A DNA stretch of 64,000 bases from Sphingomonadales bacterium 12-68-11 (GTDB taxonomy: Bacteria > Pseudomonadota > Alphaproteobacteria > Sphingomonadales > Sphingomonadaceae), in NCBI GenBank assembly GCA_002279825.1, contig NCCV01000005.1, forward strand, positions 117,377 to 181,376, written 5' to 3'. Below are positions 9,678 to 18,390 of this stretch, in pieces; positions within the stretch are counted from its first letter, which is position 1; the number at the start of each line of letters is the position of its first letter. Under the pieces are notes generated by a model that made no database searches, was not told the DNA's origin, and was given only the letters and a program-made list of their open reading frames with translations. Made by a program: the position numbers and the translations under genes.

Positions 9678-10495
9678 CCGGAGCGAACCCTTTCGACTGG
9701 TACGGCGGGGCCTTCCTCGCGCTTTATGCGATCCTGTTCGTGGTATCCTTCATCGCCAGTTTCGCCATCGCCGCCTGGCTGCGGCCGGAGGGGCGCGAAG
9801 TGCCGCCGAGCGGCGAGGACGAACTGGCGGTGCTGGCAGGCGGCAAGGACCGATTGACCGAGACTTTGCTGTCGCGGCTGCTGGCGCGCGGGGTGGCGAC
9901 GATCGAACGCGGCAAGTTCCTGTTCGACCGCCGCGTGCCGGTGAACGGCGCGGTCGAGCGCGAGATCGTGGCGCTGTCGGCACCGGCGAGTTGGAAGGCG
10001 GTCGGCAATGTCGTCGGCCGCGCCGCCGAGCGCATCCAGCGTGATCTCGAAGCGCGCGGGCTGCTCATGGACGCCGGCGAGGCGCGGCAGCTCGGGCTCT
10101 ATGCGGCGATGCCGCTGGCGATCCTGCTCTTGTTCGGGCTGATCAAAGTGCAGGTCGGGCTCGGCCGAGAGCGGCCGGTCGGGTTCCTGATCGCATTCAT
10201 GGTGGTGACCGCCGTGGTGGCCTTGATCCGTGTCTTTGCGACCGACCGCCGCACGCGGGGCGGCAAGGCCACGCTCAAACGCGCGCAGGCCAGCGCCGAA
10301 CGGCTCAAGCTGGCCGCCCCGCGCGAGGAGACGGGCATGGCGGTGGCGCTGTTCGGCACCGCGGTCCTGGTCGGCTCCCCGCTCGCCGACTTCCACAAGC
10401 TGCGCCAGAGTTCGAGCGACGGCAGCGGAGGCAGCGGCGACAGCGGGGGCGATGGAGGCGGCGGCGGCGGTTGCGGCGGGTGCGGGGGCAGCTAG
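9674..10495 (+). CDS. TIGR04222-type membrane protein with Gly/Cys-rich C-terminus
   Basis: A 273-residue protein with one N-terminal membrane segment (FLALYAILFVVSFIASFAIAAWL, about 12-35) and two further ones (about 143-160 and 173-190). A cytoplasmic stretch between them is rich in charged residues. The end is low complexity, first SSSDGSGGSGDSGGDGG and then a Gly/Cys run ([11 protein letters not shown]). This layout fits the TIGR04222 family, named for its near-low-complexity tail; function unknown. Its ATG overlaps the stop of the preceding gene. Its stop overlaps the convergent aldo/keto reductase stop by four bases. Confidence 0.7.
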   Translation: MTGANPFDWYGGAFLALYAILFVVSFIASFAIAAWLRPEGREVPPSGEDELAVLAGGKDRLTETLLSRLLARGVATIERGKFLFDRRVPVNGAVEREIVALSAPASWKAVGNVVGRAAERIQRDLEARGLLMDAGEARQLGLYAAMPLAILLLFGLIKVQVGLGRERPVGFLIAFMVVTAVVALIRVFATDRRTRGGKATLKRAQASAERLKLAAPREETGMAVALFGTAVLVGSPLADFHKLRQSSSDGSGGSGDSGGDGGGGGGCGGCGGS

Positions 10496-11349
10496 CCGGC
10501 CAGGATATCGAGTTCGACGAGCGCGTCGGCGTCGAGATCGAGTTCGGCCGCAGCGACGTTCTCGCGCAAGTGCGCGACCGACGAAGTGCCGGGGATCAGC
10601 AGGATGTTGGGAGAGCGTTGCAGCAGCCAGGCCAGCGCAACCTGCATCGGCGTGGCTTCGAGCCGCCGCGCCACGGCCGATAGCCGATCCGACTGCAGCG
10701 GGGTGAACCCGCCGAGCGGGAAGAACGGCACAAAGGCGATGCCTTCCCGGGCGAGCCAATCGATCAGCATGTCGTCCGCGCGGTGGACGAGATTGTAATG
10801 GTTCTGCACGCAGATCACTTCGGTCAGCTCGCGCGCTTCTTCGACCTGCCACTGGGTTACGTTGCTGAGGCCGATGTGCCGCAGCAGCCCTTGTTCCTTG
10901 AGCCGGACGAGCGGCTCGACGAAGCGCGCAATGCTCCCTTCGCTCGGGCCCTGGCTACCCATGATGCGCATGTTGGCGGCGTAGATCGTCTCGAGGCCGA
11001 GCCGTTCGAGGTTGTCGCGCAGGCCTTGCTCGAGGGCTTCGGGGGAGTCCCAGGCGCGCCAGCCGCCGCGATCGTCGCGTTTCGCGCCGAGCTTGGTTAC
11101 GAGCACCAAGTCTTCTGGGTAAGGCGCGAGCGCCTCGCGGATCAAGTCGTTGACGACGTGCGGCCCGTAGTAATCGCTGGTATCGATATGATCGATGCCG
11201 AGCGCGACGGCTTCGCGCAGCACAGCAAGCGCGCTGTCGCGATTTTTGGGCGGGCCGAACACGCCCGGGCCCGCGAGCTGCATCGCTCCGTAGCCCATCC
11301 GGTGCACCGTCCGGTCGCCGAGTTGCCAGGTTCCGCCGAGTTTGCTCAT
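10492..11349 (-). CDS. Aldo/keto reductase, YdbC-like subgroup lacking the catalytic His
   Basis: A 285-residue TIM-barrel NADPH-dependent oxidoreductase. Visible are [14 protein letters not shown], the active-site Asp/Tyr in [13 protein letters not shown] (about 52-64) and the Lys in [13 protein letters not shown] (about 85). NADP-binding residues lie in the C-terminal [14 protein letters not shown]. The usual catalytic His region reads [12 protein letters not shown], with Asn where His is expected, as in the E. coli YdbC branch. Substrate unknown. It starts inside the stop codon of the upstream flavoprotein gene (ATGA), so the two form an operon of redox enzymes. Confidence 0.87.
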   Translation of the reverse strand: MSKLGGTWQLGDRTVHRMGYGAMQLAGPGVFGPPKNRDSALAVLREAVALGIDHIDTSDYYGPHVVNDLIREALAPYPEDLVLVTKLGAKRDDRGGWRAWDSPEALEQGLRDNLERLGLETIYAANMRIMGSQGPSEGSIARFVEPLVRLKEQGLLRHIGLSNVTQWQVEEARELTEVICVQNHYNLVHRADDMLIDWLAREGIAFVPFFPLGGFTPLQSDRLSAVARRLEATPMQVALAWLLQRSPNILLIPGTSSVAHLRENVAAAELDLDADALVELDILAG

Positions 11350-12281
11350 GATCCGGTGTCCCTCACGGCCGCGCGCCGAAGCGGATGCGCCTCCGCCAGA
11401 TAGTTACGGATCGTGGTCGCGGCAACGCCGGCCTGGCCCATCGCGCTGCTGATCTGGTCGAGCCCTTTGACCACGTCGCCCGCGGCGAACAGTCCGGGCA
11501 CGCTGGTGCGCTGGTGATCGTCGACTTCGAGACAGCCCTCGGCATTGGCGCGCGCGCCGGCCGCGACCGCGAGTTCGGAGCGGATCTTCGAGCCCAGCGC
11601 CGGGTAGACGCTGTCGAACGCCAGGCGGCCTTCGGCGGTGTCGAGCGCGAGCTGGTCGTCCTCCATAGCGTAACCGCCGCACGGGCCGTCGACGCGCGCG
11701 ATCCCGGCCTCGTCCAGTTGGCGTGCGCAGTCGGCGTCGAGATCGTGCGCCTGGGGGGCAATCAGTGTGAGATCGGCGGTGTAGCCGCGCAGGAACAGCG
11801 CTTCCGCAGTGCCGTGCGTACCCGTGCCGATTACCGCCACGCGTTTGTCGGTCACCTCATAGCCGTCGCAGATCGGGCAGTACCGCAGCGCACCTTGTGC
11901 CAGCGCCCGCGCGTGGAGCGCTTCGCCAAGGCCTTCCGGCCGGTTGTTGATCACACCTGTCGCAATGAGCACGGTCCGCGCGTCGAAAGTGCGGCCCTCG
12001 ACCGTCACGACGAAGCGGTCATCGACGCGCTGGATCCGGGTGACTCGCGAAAGCTCGCGGCTTGCTCCGTAGCGCTCTGCCTGTTCGAGCATGAGGGCCA
12101 GCAGCGCCGGCCCCGAAATGCCGTGCGGATAGCCGGCATGGTTGTGCGTGCGGGGGATCAGCGCGGCGCGGCTCGTCCCGCTGTCGAACAGGCGGATCGA
12201 GAGGTGAAAGCGGGCGAGGTAGATCGCGGCGGTCAACCCGGCCGGCCCGGAGCCGACGATGATGCAGTCTTCCAAGGCCAT
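11346..12281 (-). CDS. Thioredoxin-reductase-like FAD/NAD(P) oxidoreductase
   Basis: A 311-residue two-dinucleotide-domain flavoprotein. The FAD motif is [16 protein letters not shown] at the N-terminus, the redox motif CPIC sits near residue 138 ([10 protein letters not shown]), and the NADPH motif is [15 protein letters not shown] (about 152). The FAD-binding end motif [17 protein letters not shown] is near residue 265. It matches TrxB-like proteins, but the partner substrate cannot be told. The chosen ATG at 12279-12281 has GGAG upstream and removes an unrelated N-terminal extension. It is co-transcribed with the aldo/keto reductase and divergent from vapBC. Confidence 0.88.
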   Translation of the reverse strand: MALEDCIIVGSGPAGLTAAIYLARFHLSIRLFDSGTSRAALIPRTHNHAGYPHGISGPALLALMLEQAERYGASRELSRVTRIQRVDDRFVVTVEGRTFDARTVLIATGVINNRPEGLGEALHARALAQGALRYCPICDGYEVTDKRVAVIGTGTHGTAEALFLRGYTADLTLIAPQAHDLDADCARQLDEAGIARVDGPCGGYAMEDDQLALDTAEGRLAFDSVYPALGSKIRSELAVAAGARANAEGCLEVDDHQRTSVPGLFAAGDVVKGLDQISSAMGQAGVAATTIRNYLAEAHPLRRAAVRDTGS

Positions 12282-12410
12282 CCCGCTCCCGCTTCGTGAG
12301 GCGGCGCCAAAACGCGCTGCCGCGGAGGCAACGCTTAGAAGGCGGATCGGTCCCGGAACGCGCCCACCAAGAGATGCATCCGCACTGGGGCCATATGCGG
12401 CCCCCGAGAA

Positions 12411-12453
12411 TTGCCCTAAGTGCCGACGTCGTGTATGCACATTCAGTATATAC
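12411..12453 (+). promoter_or_regulatory. Candidate vapBC promoter and overlapping operator
   Basis: TTGCCC (12411-12416) and TATGCA (12434-12439) are spaced by 17 bases. Covering the -10 box and likely start site is an inverted pair, GTATGCAC (12433-12440), five bases, then GTATATAC (12446-12453), the second half itself palindromic. The position right before the ribosome site (GGAG 12454-12457) fits autorepression by the VapB-VapC complex. Since vapC, trmD and rplS follow without a terminator, this may also drive trmD-rplS. Confidence 0.55.
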
Positions 12454-12464
12454 GGAGACAAAAG

Positions 12465-12845
12465 ATGGGCAAGGAAGCTAAGGTCGATCCTGAGCACGAA
12501 CGTCGGCGCAAGGGTCTCGAACGCGTCTTCGGGGCCGCACCGTGGCTCAAGCCCCGTGAAAAGCTGCATTATCGTGCCAAGGTGTTCAAGTCGGGCAATT
12601 CGCTGGCTCTTCGCTTGCCGGCGGGATTGCAACTCACGCCAGGCATGGAAATGGAGCTGACAGTCGAGGACGGCGTGTTCTATTCGTTCGAACCGGCCGA
12701 TCTGCCCAAGCGGAAATTCGACATCGCCAAAGTCTGCGGTTCCGCGAACGATCTGGCGTTCATTGAGCCGGACGACCGTCTTTTCGAAGAGCGGCCCCTG
12801 CTTTGGGAAACGCTGGGCAAGTCCGGCGAGGACCGGACAGGGTGA
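12465..12845 (+). CDS. vapB: VapB-type antitoxin (AbrB/SpoVT fold)
   Basis: A 126-residue antitoxin. The AbrB-like DNA-binding element is central, [30 protein letters not shown] (about 40-70). It is preceded by an N-terminal basic extension ([13 protein letters not shown]), longer than in common VapB proteins. The C-terminal 40 residues, with acidic patches such as [11 protein letters not shown], would wrap the toxin. The start is ATG 12465, seven bases after GGAG; an upstream in-frame ATG lies before the operator and is unlikely. Its TGA overlaps the vapC GTG start (GTGA), the usual toxin-antitoxin coupling. Confidence 0.85.
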   Translation: MGKEAKVDPEHERRRKGLERVFGAAPWLKPREKLHYRAKVFKSGNSLALRLPAGLQLTPGMEMELTVEDGVFYSFEPADLPKRKFDIAKVCGSANDLAFIEPDDRLFEERPLLWETLGKSGEDRTG

Positions 12846-13219
12846 AGTACCTCCTCGACAGCAATGTCATCATCGCTCTTGTGATGAATGCGAACCGCGG
12901 CGTGGTGGAGCGCGCGGCGGAGTGCGATGCCGGCGACATGGTCACGTCCGCGATCGCCTATGCCGAAGTCGCCTATGGCGCCGTTCGCGGCAAGCCGCCG
13001 GCACATGAGCAGTTGCAGGCTTTCGTCGAGGAAGTGCCGGTGCTGAACTTCGACTACAAGGCGGCGCTGGCCTATGCCACCTTGCCCTTTCGCCGCGCGA
13101 GCTACGACCGCCTAATCGCCGCCCATGCTTTGTCGCACGATTTGATCGTGGTCACGGACAACGTCGCCCATTTCGCCGATGTGCCCGGCTTGCAGGTCGA
13201 GAACTGGATGGCCCTGTGA
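12842..13219 (+). CDS. vapC: VapC-type PIN-domain ribonuclease toxin
   Basis: PIN-domain toxins cleave specific RNAs, often tRNAs, when the antitoxin is degraded. The 125-residue protein shows the acidic active site: Asp in [11 protein letters not shown] (about 6), Glu in [11 protein letters not shown] (about 41), Asp in [13 protein letters not shown] (about 91) and Asp in [14 protein letters not shown] (about 108). The GTG start at 12842 overlaps the vapB stop; the longer open frame upstream overlaps vapB and is ignored. All catalytic residues are present, so the toxin looks active. Its stop overlaps the trmD GTG start, which is very unusual. Confidence 0.9.
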   Translation: MKYLLDSNVIIALVMNANRGVVERAAECDAGDMVTSAIAYAEVAYGAVRGKPPAHEQLQAFVEEVPVLNFDYKAALAYATLPFRRASYDRLIAAHALSHDLIVVTDNVAHFADVPGLQVENWMAL

Positions 13220-13947
13220 CGTTCGCCGCCACCGTCCTCACGCTCTACCCCGAGATGTTCCCCGGTCCGCTCGGGGTCTCGCTTGCCGGCCGCGCGCTCG
13301 CGGAAGCGACGTGGTCGCTGGAAGCAGTCCAGATCCGCAACTTCGCCACCGACAAGCACCGCACGGTCGACGATACCCCGGCCGGCGGCGGGGCGGGGAT
13401 GGTGCTCAAGCCCGACGTGCTTGCCGCCGCGGTCGATCACGCGCTGGCGCGGCACCCGGGGTGCCCGGTGCTGGCGATGACCCCGCGCGGCAGCCCGATC
13501 ACGCAGGCGCGGATTCGCGCGCTCGCGGCCGGTCCGGGAGTGACGCTGCTGTGCGGCCGGTTCGAGGGATTCGACGAGCGGATTTTCGAGGGTCGGCCGG
13601 TCGAGCAGGTGAGCCTGTCGGACATCGTGCTGTCGGGCGGAGAACCGGCCGCGCTGGCCATTCTCGACGCTTGCATTCGCCTGCTCCCCGGCGTAATGGG
13701 CGCGCCTTCCAGCGGGGCCGAGGAATCCTTCGAAGAAGGGCTGCTCGAATATCCGCACTATACCCGACCTCAGGAATGGGAAGGGCGCACGATCCCCGAA
13801 GTGCTGCGATCGGGGGATCATGCGAAGATCGCGGCCTGGCGAAAGCTGAGGGCCGAGGAAGACACACGGTTACGCAGGCCGGACCTTTGGGAGCGCCGCG
13901 GTGGCGCTCGGGACCGACCTGCCTCTGGCGCGCGGCGTGAAGATTGA
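13216..13947 (+). CDS. trmD: tRNA (guanine-N1-)-methyltransferase TrmD
   Basis: TrmD makes m1G37 in tRNAs reading CNN codons and prevents +1 frameshifting; it is essential in most bacteria. The 243-residue protein has the SPOUT start ([23 protein letters not shown]), the [11 protein letters not shown] loop (about 60), [13 protein letters not shown] (about 110) and the knot [27 protein letters not shown] (about 132-158). The Asp/Arg-rich linker and C-terminal domain are complete. Start is GTG 13216, within the vapC stop as GTGA. No terminator or promoter space separates it from vapC, so its expression seems tied to the toxin-antitoxin transcript. Confidence 0.96.
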   Translation: MTFAATVLTLYPEMFPGPLGVSLAGRALAEATWSLEAVQIRNFATDKHRTVDDTPAGGGAGMVLKPDVLAAAVDHALARHPGCPVLAMTPRGSPITQARIRALAAGPGVTLLCGRFEGFDERIFEGRPVEQVSLSDIVLSGGEPAALAILDACIRLLPGVMGAPSSGAEESFEEGLLEYPHYTRPQEWEGRTIPEVLRSGDHAKIAAWRKLRAEEDTRLRRPDLWERRGGARDRPASGARRED

Positions 13948-13957
13948 GGAACCCAGA

Positions 13958-14335
13958 ATGGGCCTGATCCAGGAGCTCGAGGCTGAGGCCATCGGAGCAT
14001 TGAGCGCGGGGAAGACCATCCCCGTATTCCGTCCCGGCGACACGCTGCGTGTCGGCGTGCGCGTCGTCGAAGGCGAGCGTACCCGCGTGCAGAACTTCGA
14101 AGGCGTGTGCATCGCGCGTTCGAACCGCGGGATGGGCAGCAATTTCACCGTCCGCAAGATCAGCTTCGGCGAGGGTGTGGAGCGCGTGTTCCCGCTCTAC
14201 TCGCCGAACATCGACAGCATCGAGGTGGTCCGCCGCGGTATCGTCCGCCGCGCCAAGCTCTATTATCTGCGCGGCCGCACCGGCAAGCGCGCCCGCATCG
14301 CCGAGCGCCGCGATACCGATCCCAAGAAGAGCTAA
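13958..14335 (+). CDS. rplS: 50S ribosomal protein L19
   Basis: L19 sits at the 30S-50S interface. The 125-residue product begins [22 protein letters not shown] and contains [13 protein letters not shown] (about 30) and [43 protein letters not shown]. It ends in a basic [15 protein letters not shown] tail. The start follows GAGGAA; an upstream GTG in frame overlaps trmD and is rejected. It lies 10 bases after trmD and is followed by a strong hairpin. Confidence 0.97.
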   Translation: MGLIQELEAEAIGALSAGKTIPVFRPGDTLRVGVRVVEGERTRVQNFEGVCIARSNRGMGSNFTVRKISFGEGVERVFPLYSPNIDSIEVVRRGIVRRAKLYYLRGRTGKRARIAERRDTDPKKS

Positions 14336-14372
14336 GCGGCTCTTCCCAAAACCGATTTCAGCGGTAACGATG

Positions 14373-14413
14373 ACAGGGCGCTCCGGTTTGGCCGGGGCGC
14401 CCTGTCGCGTTTT
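14373..14413 (+). terminator. Terminator-like hairpin after rplS
   Basis: ACAGGGCGCTCCGG (14373-14386) pairs with CCGGGGCGCCCTGT (14392-14405), a 14-bp stem with one G-T pair and a TTTGG loop, followed by CGCGTTTT. The T tract is short and offset, so termination may be partial. It ends the vapBC-trmD-rplS unit. Confidence 0.7.
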
Positions 14414-14425
14414 GGGAGTTCGCCC

Positions 14426-16654
14426 GTGTCGTTTCGCCTCGCCGCCACCTTTGCGCTCGCCTTCGTGCCCGGTATCGCTGCCGGGCAGGAGGCAAGCGTG
14501 ACCGATCCCGGCAAGTTGACATTCGAACGGGTCTATGCCAGTCCCGCGCTCGACGGGCCGAGCCCGCGCGGTCTCAAGCTCTCGCCCGACGGCCGCTTCG
14601 TCACCCTGGTGCGCAACCGCGAGAGCGACCGCGAGCGCTACGACCTGTGGGGCTACGACCGGCAGGGCGGCGAATGGCGGATGCTGGTCGACAGCGAGAA
14701 GCTGGGCGCGGGGCGCGAACTCAGCGAAGCCGAGAAGATGCAGCGCGAGCGGCTGCGCATCGCCAATCTCAAGGGCGTGGTCGATTACCAGTGGTCGCCC
14801 GACGGCACCGTGCTGCTGGTCCCGCTCGACGGCGACCTCCACCTCGCGCGGCTCGACGGCACCTCGCAGCAACTGACCGATACGCCCGAAGGCGAACTCA
14901 ATCCGTCGCTGAGCGAGACCGGGGCCTTTGTGTCGTTCGTCCGCGACCGGCGGCTGTGGGTCGGCCGCCTCGGCGCGGCGCCCGCGCCGGTGACGCCCGA
15001 GGAGGGCGAGCTGGTGACGTGGGGCGAGGCCGAGTTCGTCGCGCAGGAGGAAATGGACCGCCACACCGGCTACTGGTGGGCGCCCGGCGACCGGCGCATC
15101 GCGGTGGCGCGCGTCGATGAGGCACCGGTGGGCGTCGTGACCCGCACCGCGATCGGCGCGACCGGCACGCGCACGTTTGAGCAGCGCTATCCGGTGGCGG
15201 GCTCGGCCAATGCCGACGTCCAGCTCTTCGTGCTCGATCCCGACGGCGGCAACCGGGTCAAGGTCGATCTCGGGCCGAACGCCGACATCTACCTGGCGCG
15301 GGCCGACTGGGCGCCCGACGGCAGCGCGCTCTACGTCCAGCGGATCGACCGCGGCCAGACCACGCTCGACATGCTCAAGGTCGATCCTGCGACCGGGCGG
15401 AGCGAGCTGCTGTTCAGCGAGAAGGCCACCGAGGGCCACTGGATCAACCTGACCGACAATTACCGCTTCCTGCGCGACGGCAGCCTGATCTGGTGGTCCG
15501 AGCGGAGCGGCTACGGGCACCTCTACCGTTTCGCGAACGGGCAATGGACGCCCCTGACGCAGGGCGAATGGGTGGTCACCAAGCTCGACGGCGTGGACCA
15601 GTCGCGCGGGCGGGTGTTCTTCACCGCTACGCGTGACGATCTGCTCGCTCTGCAGGGCTATGCCCTCGACTTGCGCCGGCCCGAGCGCGTCGAGCGGCTG
15701 ACCGATCTGGCATTCGATAACGCCGTCCAGATGGACCGCTCGGGCCAGGCGCTGATCGTCACCCGCTCGAGCGACAAGCAGCCCAAGCAGGTCTATCTGG
15801 CGGACGCCGCGGGGCAGCGGCTGGCGTGGATCCTGGAGAACGCGGTCACTGGCGATCATCCCTATGCGCCGTACCTCGCCGGCCACCGCAGTCCGACATA
15901 CGGCACGATCCCGGCCGAGGATGGCACGCCGCTCCACTGGTCGATGATCACTCCGGAGATGGAGCCGGGCAAACGCTACCCGGTGTTCTTCGATCACTAC
16001 GGCGGGCCGCACAGCCGCGAAGTCTCGCGCGAATGGAAAGGCGCGCTGCCGCAGGCGATCGTCGCGGCCGGCTATATCTACTTCCAGATCGACAACCGCG
16101 GCAGCGACTATCGCGGAGTGGCGTTCGAGAAGCCGCTGTACCGCGCGATGGGCGGGGTCGAAGTGACCGACCAGAAGCGCGGCGGCGAGTACCTGAAGAC
16201 GCTGCCGTTCGTCGATCCGGACAAGATCGCGCTCTTCGGCTGGTCCTATGGCGGCTATATGACGCTCAAGCAGCTCCAGGCCGATCCGGGCTTCTACGCG
16301 GCCGGGGTGGCGGTGGCGCCGGTAACCAAGTGGGACCTCTACGACACCTTCTACACCGAACGCTACATGGGCACCCCGCAGGCCGACGCGGCGGCTTACG
16401 AGACCTCCGCTGTGCTGCCCTACACCGGGCGGATCGCCGATCCGCTGCTGCTGATCCACGGCATGGCCGACGACAACGTGGTGTTCGAGAACACCTCGGA
16501 ACTGATGAGCCGGCTGCAGGCCGAGGCGGTGCCCTTTGAGCTGATGCTCTATCCGGGGTTCGGCCATTCGATCTCCGGCGGGCGCACCCGCGAGCATCTC
16601 TACGAGACGGCGTTCCGCTTCTTCGCCAGCCACGGCGTCACGCCGCCCGAATAG
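14426..16654 (+). CDS. Secreted S9B prolyl peptidase, dipeptidyl-peptidase IV-like
   Basis: A 742-residue serine protease expected to release X-Pro dipeptides in the periplasm. The start has a signal peptide (MSFRLAATFALAFVPGIAAGQ). The beta-propeller (about 30-480) carries the substrate-binding double-Glu motif in AEFVAQEEMDRHTGYWW (about 200-215). The alpha/beta-hydrolase domain has the nucleophile in LFGWSYGGYMTL (about 610), the Asp in HGMADDNVVFEN (about 690) and the His in YPGFGHSISG (about 715). All catalytic residues are present and length is typical. It stands alone between rplS and asd. Confidence 0.94.
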   Translation: MSFRLAATFALAFVPGIAAGQEASVTDPGKLTFERVYASPALDGPSPRGLKLSPDGRFVTLVRNRESDRERYDLWGYDRQGGEWRMLVDSEKLGAGRELSEAEKMQRERLRIANLKGVVDYQWSPDGTVLLVPLDGDLHLARLDGTSQQLTDTPEGELNPSLSETGAFVSFVRDRRLWVGRLGAAPAPVTPEEGELVTWGEAEFVAQEEMDRHTGYWWAPGDRRIAVARVDEAPVGVVTRTAIGATGTRTFEQRYPVAGSANADVQLFVLDPDGGNRVKVDLGPNADIYLARADWAPDGSALYVQRIDRGQTTLDMLKVDPATGRSELLFSEKATEGHWINLTDNYRFLRDGSLIWWSERSGYGHLYRFANGQWTPLTQGEWVVTKLDGVDQSRGRVFFTATRDDLLALQGYALDLRRPERVERLTDLAFDNAVQMDRSGQALIVTRSSDKQPKQVYLADAAGQRLAWILENAVTGDHPYAPYLAGHRSPTYGTIPAEDGTPLHWSMITPEMEPGKRYPVFFDHYGGPHSREVSREWKGALPQAIVAAGYIYFQIDNRGSDYRGVAFEKPLYRAMGGVEVTDQKRGGEYLKTLPFVDPDKIALFGWSYGGYMTLKQLQADPGFYAAGVAVAPVTKWDLYDTFYTERYMGTPQADAAAYETSAVLPYTGRIADPLLLIHGMADDNVVFENTSELMSRLQAEAVPFELMLYPGFGHSISGGRTREHLYETAFRFFASHGVTPPE

Positions 16655-16685
16655 TGCCCGCGTAGGGCATCGATCGGCGGTGCAA

Positions 16686-16701
16686 GCAATCGCGCGATTG
16701 C
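16686..16701. promoter_or_regulatory. Perfect 16-nt palindrome overlapping the asd -35 box
   Basis: GCAATCGCGCGATTGC is a perfect palindrome. Its last four bases are shared with the candidate -35 element TTGCAT (16698-16703). A dimeric regulator bound here would block RNA polymerase, so this is a candidate operator for asd. No known binding motif is recognised. Confidence 0.45.
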
Positions 16702-16726
16702 ATCGCTCATCCGCCGCGCTTAGGCG
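16698..16726 (+). promoter_or_regulatory. Candidate asd promoter
   Basis: TTGCAT (16698-16703), 17 bases, TAGGCG (16721-16726). The -10 box lies in a hairpin-forming stretch (CCGCCGC 16711-16717 with GCGGCGG 16724-16730), which could instead be part of the protease gene's terminator. A leader of about 20 nt with AGGAG precedes the GTG start. Confidence 0.45.
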
Positions 16727-16752
16727 GCGGCCTCTATTCGCAGGAGATTGGC

Positions 16753-17778
16753 GTGGGTTATCGGGTAGCGGTCGTCGGAGCGACGGGGAACGTCGGGCGC
16801 GAGATGCTCGCGATCCTGGCCGAACGCGAGTTCCCGCTGGACGAAGTCGCGGCGGTGGCCAGCTCTCGCTCGCAGGGGGTCGAAGTCGAGTTCGGCGACA
16901 GCGGCAAGATGCTCAAATGCCAGAGCCTCGAGCACTTCGACTTTGCGGGCTGGGACATCGCGCTGTTCTCGGCCGGGTCGGGTCCGGCCAAGGACTACGC
17001 GCCCAAGGCGGCGGCGGCGGGCTGCGTGGTGATCGACAACTCGTCGTTCTACCGCATGGACCCCGACGTGCCGCTGATCGTGCCCGAAGTGAATCCCGAT
17101 GCGATCGACGGCTACAAGAAGCGCATGATCATCGCCAATCCCAACTGCTCGACCGCGCAGATGGTGGTGGCGCTCAAGCCGCTCCACGATGCGGCCACGA
17201 TCAAGCGTGTGGTGGTGAGCACTTACCAGTCGGTCTCGGGCGCCGGCAAGGAAGGCATGGACGAGCTGTTCGAGCAGAGCCGCGCGATTTTCGTCGGCGA
17301 TTCGGTGATCACCCGAAAGTTCACCAAGCAGATCGCCTTTAACGTCATCCCGCACATCGACGTGTTCCTCGACGACGGTTCGACCAAGGAAGAGTGGAAG
17401 ATGGTGGTCGAGACCAAGAAGATTCTCGACCCGAAGATCAAGATCAACGCCACTTGCGTGCGCGTGCCGGTGTTCGTCGGCCATTCCGAGGCGATCAACG
17501 TCGAGTTCGAGAACGAAATCTCGGCCCAGGAAGCGCAGGACATCCTGCGCGAGGCGCCGGGGATCATGCTGGTCGATAAGCGCGAAGACGGCGGCTACGT
17601 GACGCCGATCGAGGCCGCCGGCGACAGCGCCACCTACATAAGCCGCGTGCGCGAAGATCCCACGGTCGACAACGGACTGACGCTGTGGTGCGTGAGCGAC
17701 AACTTGCGCAAGGGCGCCGCGCTTAACGCGGTGCAAATCGCGGAGCTGCTGGGGCGGCGGCACCTGAAGAAGGGCTAG
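16753..17778 (+). CDS. asd: Aspartate-semialdehyde dehydrogenase
   Basis: Reduces aspartyl phosphate to aspartate semialdehyde with NADPH, feeding lysine/diaminopimelate, threonine and methionine synthesis. The 341-residue product has the Rossmann motif VAVVGATGNVGREML (about 5-20), the catalytic Cys in IIANPNCSTAQMV (about 130-140), SVSGAGKEGM (about 160), NVIPHIDVF (about 197) and RVPVFVGHSEAINVEF (about 235-250) with the catalytic His. Start is GTG with AGGAG upstream. It is monocistronic by context, with a palindromic operator candidate at its promoter. Confidence 0.97.
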   Translation: MGYRVAVVGATGNVGREMLAILAEREFPLDEVAAVASSRSQGVEVEFGDSGKMLKCQSLEHFDFAGWDIALFSAGSGPAKDYAPKAAAAGCVVIDNSSFYRMDPDVPLIVPEVNPDAIDGYKKRMIIANPNCSTAQMVVALKPLHDAATIKRVVVSTYQSVSGAGKEGMDELFEQSRAIFVGDSVITRKFTKQIAFNVIPHIDVFLDDGSTKEEWKMVVETKKILDPKIKINATCVRVPVFVGHSEAINVEFENEISAQEAQDILREAPGIMLVDKREDGGYVTPIEAAGDSATYISRVREDPTVDNGLTLWCVSDNLRKGAALNAVQIAELLGRRHLKKG

Positions 17779-17857
17779 CCGAGCGAAAGGTCGTCGCGCT
17801 GGTTGACCTGCCCGTCCCGGTCGTCGCAGACTTCTCTCTGTCGGGGGGTGAGCGACC

Positions 17858-18366
17858 ATGGAAAATCAGGCCGAGTTCTACCTTCACGTCCGGGTGCTCG
17901 TCAGCCTGGTGCTTGGCCTAGGATTGACCCGGCTGCTGACGGGTCTGTCGCGATTCATCCAGCATCCCAGCCGCCAGAAGGCTTATTCGACCCATCTGGT
18001 CGGAACTTCGCGCTGTTCGCGCTCGTGCTGTTCTACGCGTTCCTGTTCTTCCTGCTGGCGTGCCTGCTGTTTCCGGACGACATCGCCGAGTACAAGGGCT
18101 TCGAGGACTATTTCCTGTCGCGTAGGCGGTGGTTTTTCGGTCTGATCGCGCTCACGCAAGTCGCGGATTTCCTCGACACAGCGGCGAAAGGTAGCAGCCA
18201 TCTCGCGGCGCTGGGTCCGGAGTACAAGATCCGACTGGCGGTTGTCATTCTGGGCTGTATCGTTGCCGGGCGCAGCGCGAACCGGCGCCTGCACCTGGTC
18301 TTCGCGGCGGCTTTCCTGGCCTACACCATCAGTTGGATCGTCCGCGTGTACTGGTCGGCTGGCTAA
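17858..18366 (+). pseudogene. Frameshifted small integral membrane protein gene
   Basis: The first frame from ATG 17858 (RBS-like GGGGGTGAG upstream) gives MENQAEFYLHVRVLVSLVLGLGLTR... with a clear membrane segment up to about 17990. It then degenerates into Ser/Arg/Cys-rich nonsense. From about 18000 the +2 frame carries the continuation: FALFALVLFYAFLFFLLACLL, PDDIAEYKGFEDYFLSRRRWFF, a second hydrophobic region and AAFLAYTISWIVRVYWS before TAA. The two halves look like one multi-pass protein split by a frameshift, possibly with a small deletion near 17985-18005. Family unknown. It is convergent with emrB. Confidence 0.72.
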
Positions 18367-18390
18367 CGCGGCCGGCGCCGGTACGGGCCC

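Noticed and set aside
13499..16633. Minus-strand open frame of 1044 codons over trmD, rplS and the S9 peptidase
   Set aside because: It crosses three well-supported genes on the other strand, shows no motifs, and its composition is that of a complementary-strand shadow.
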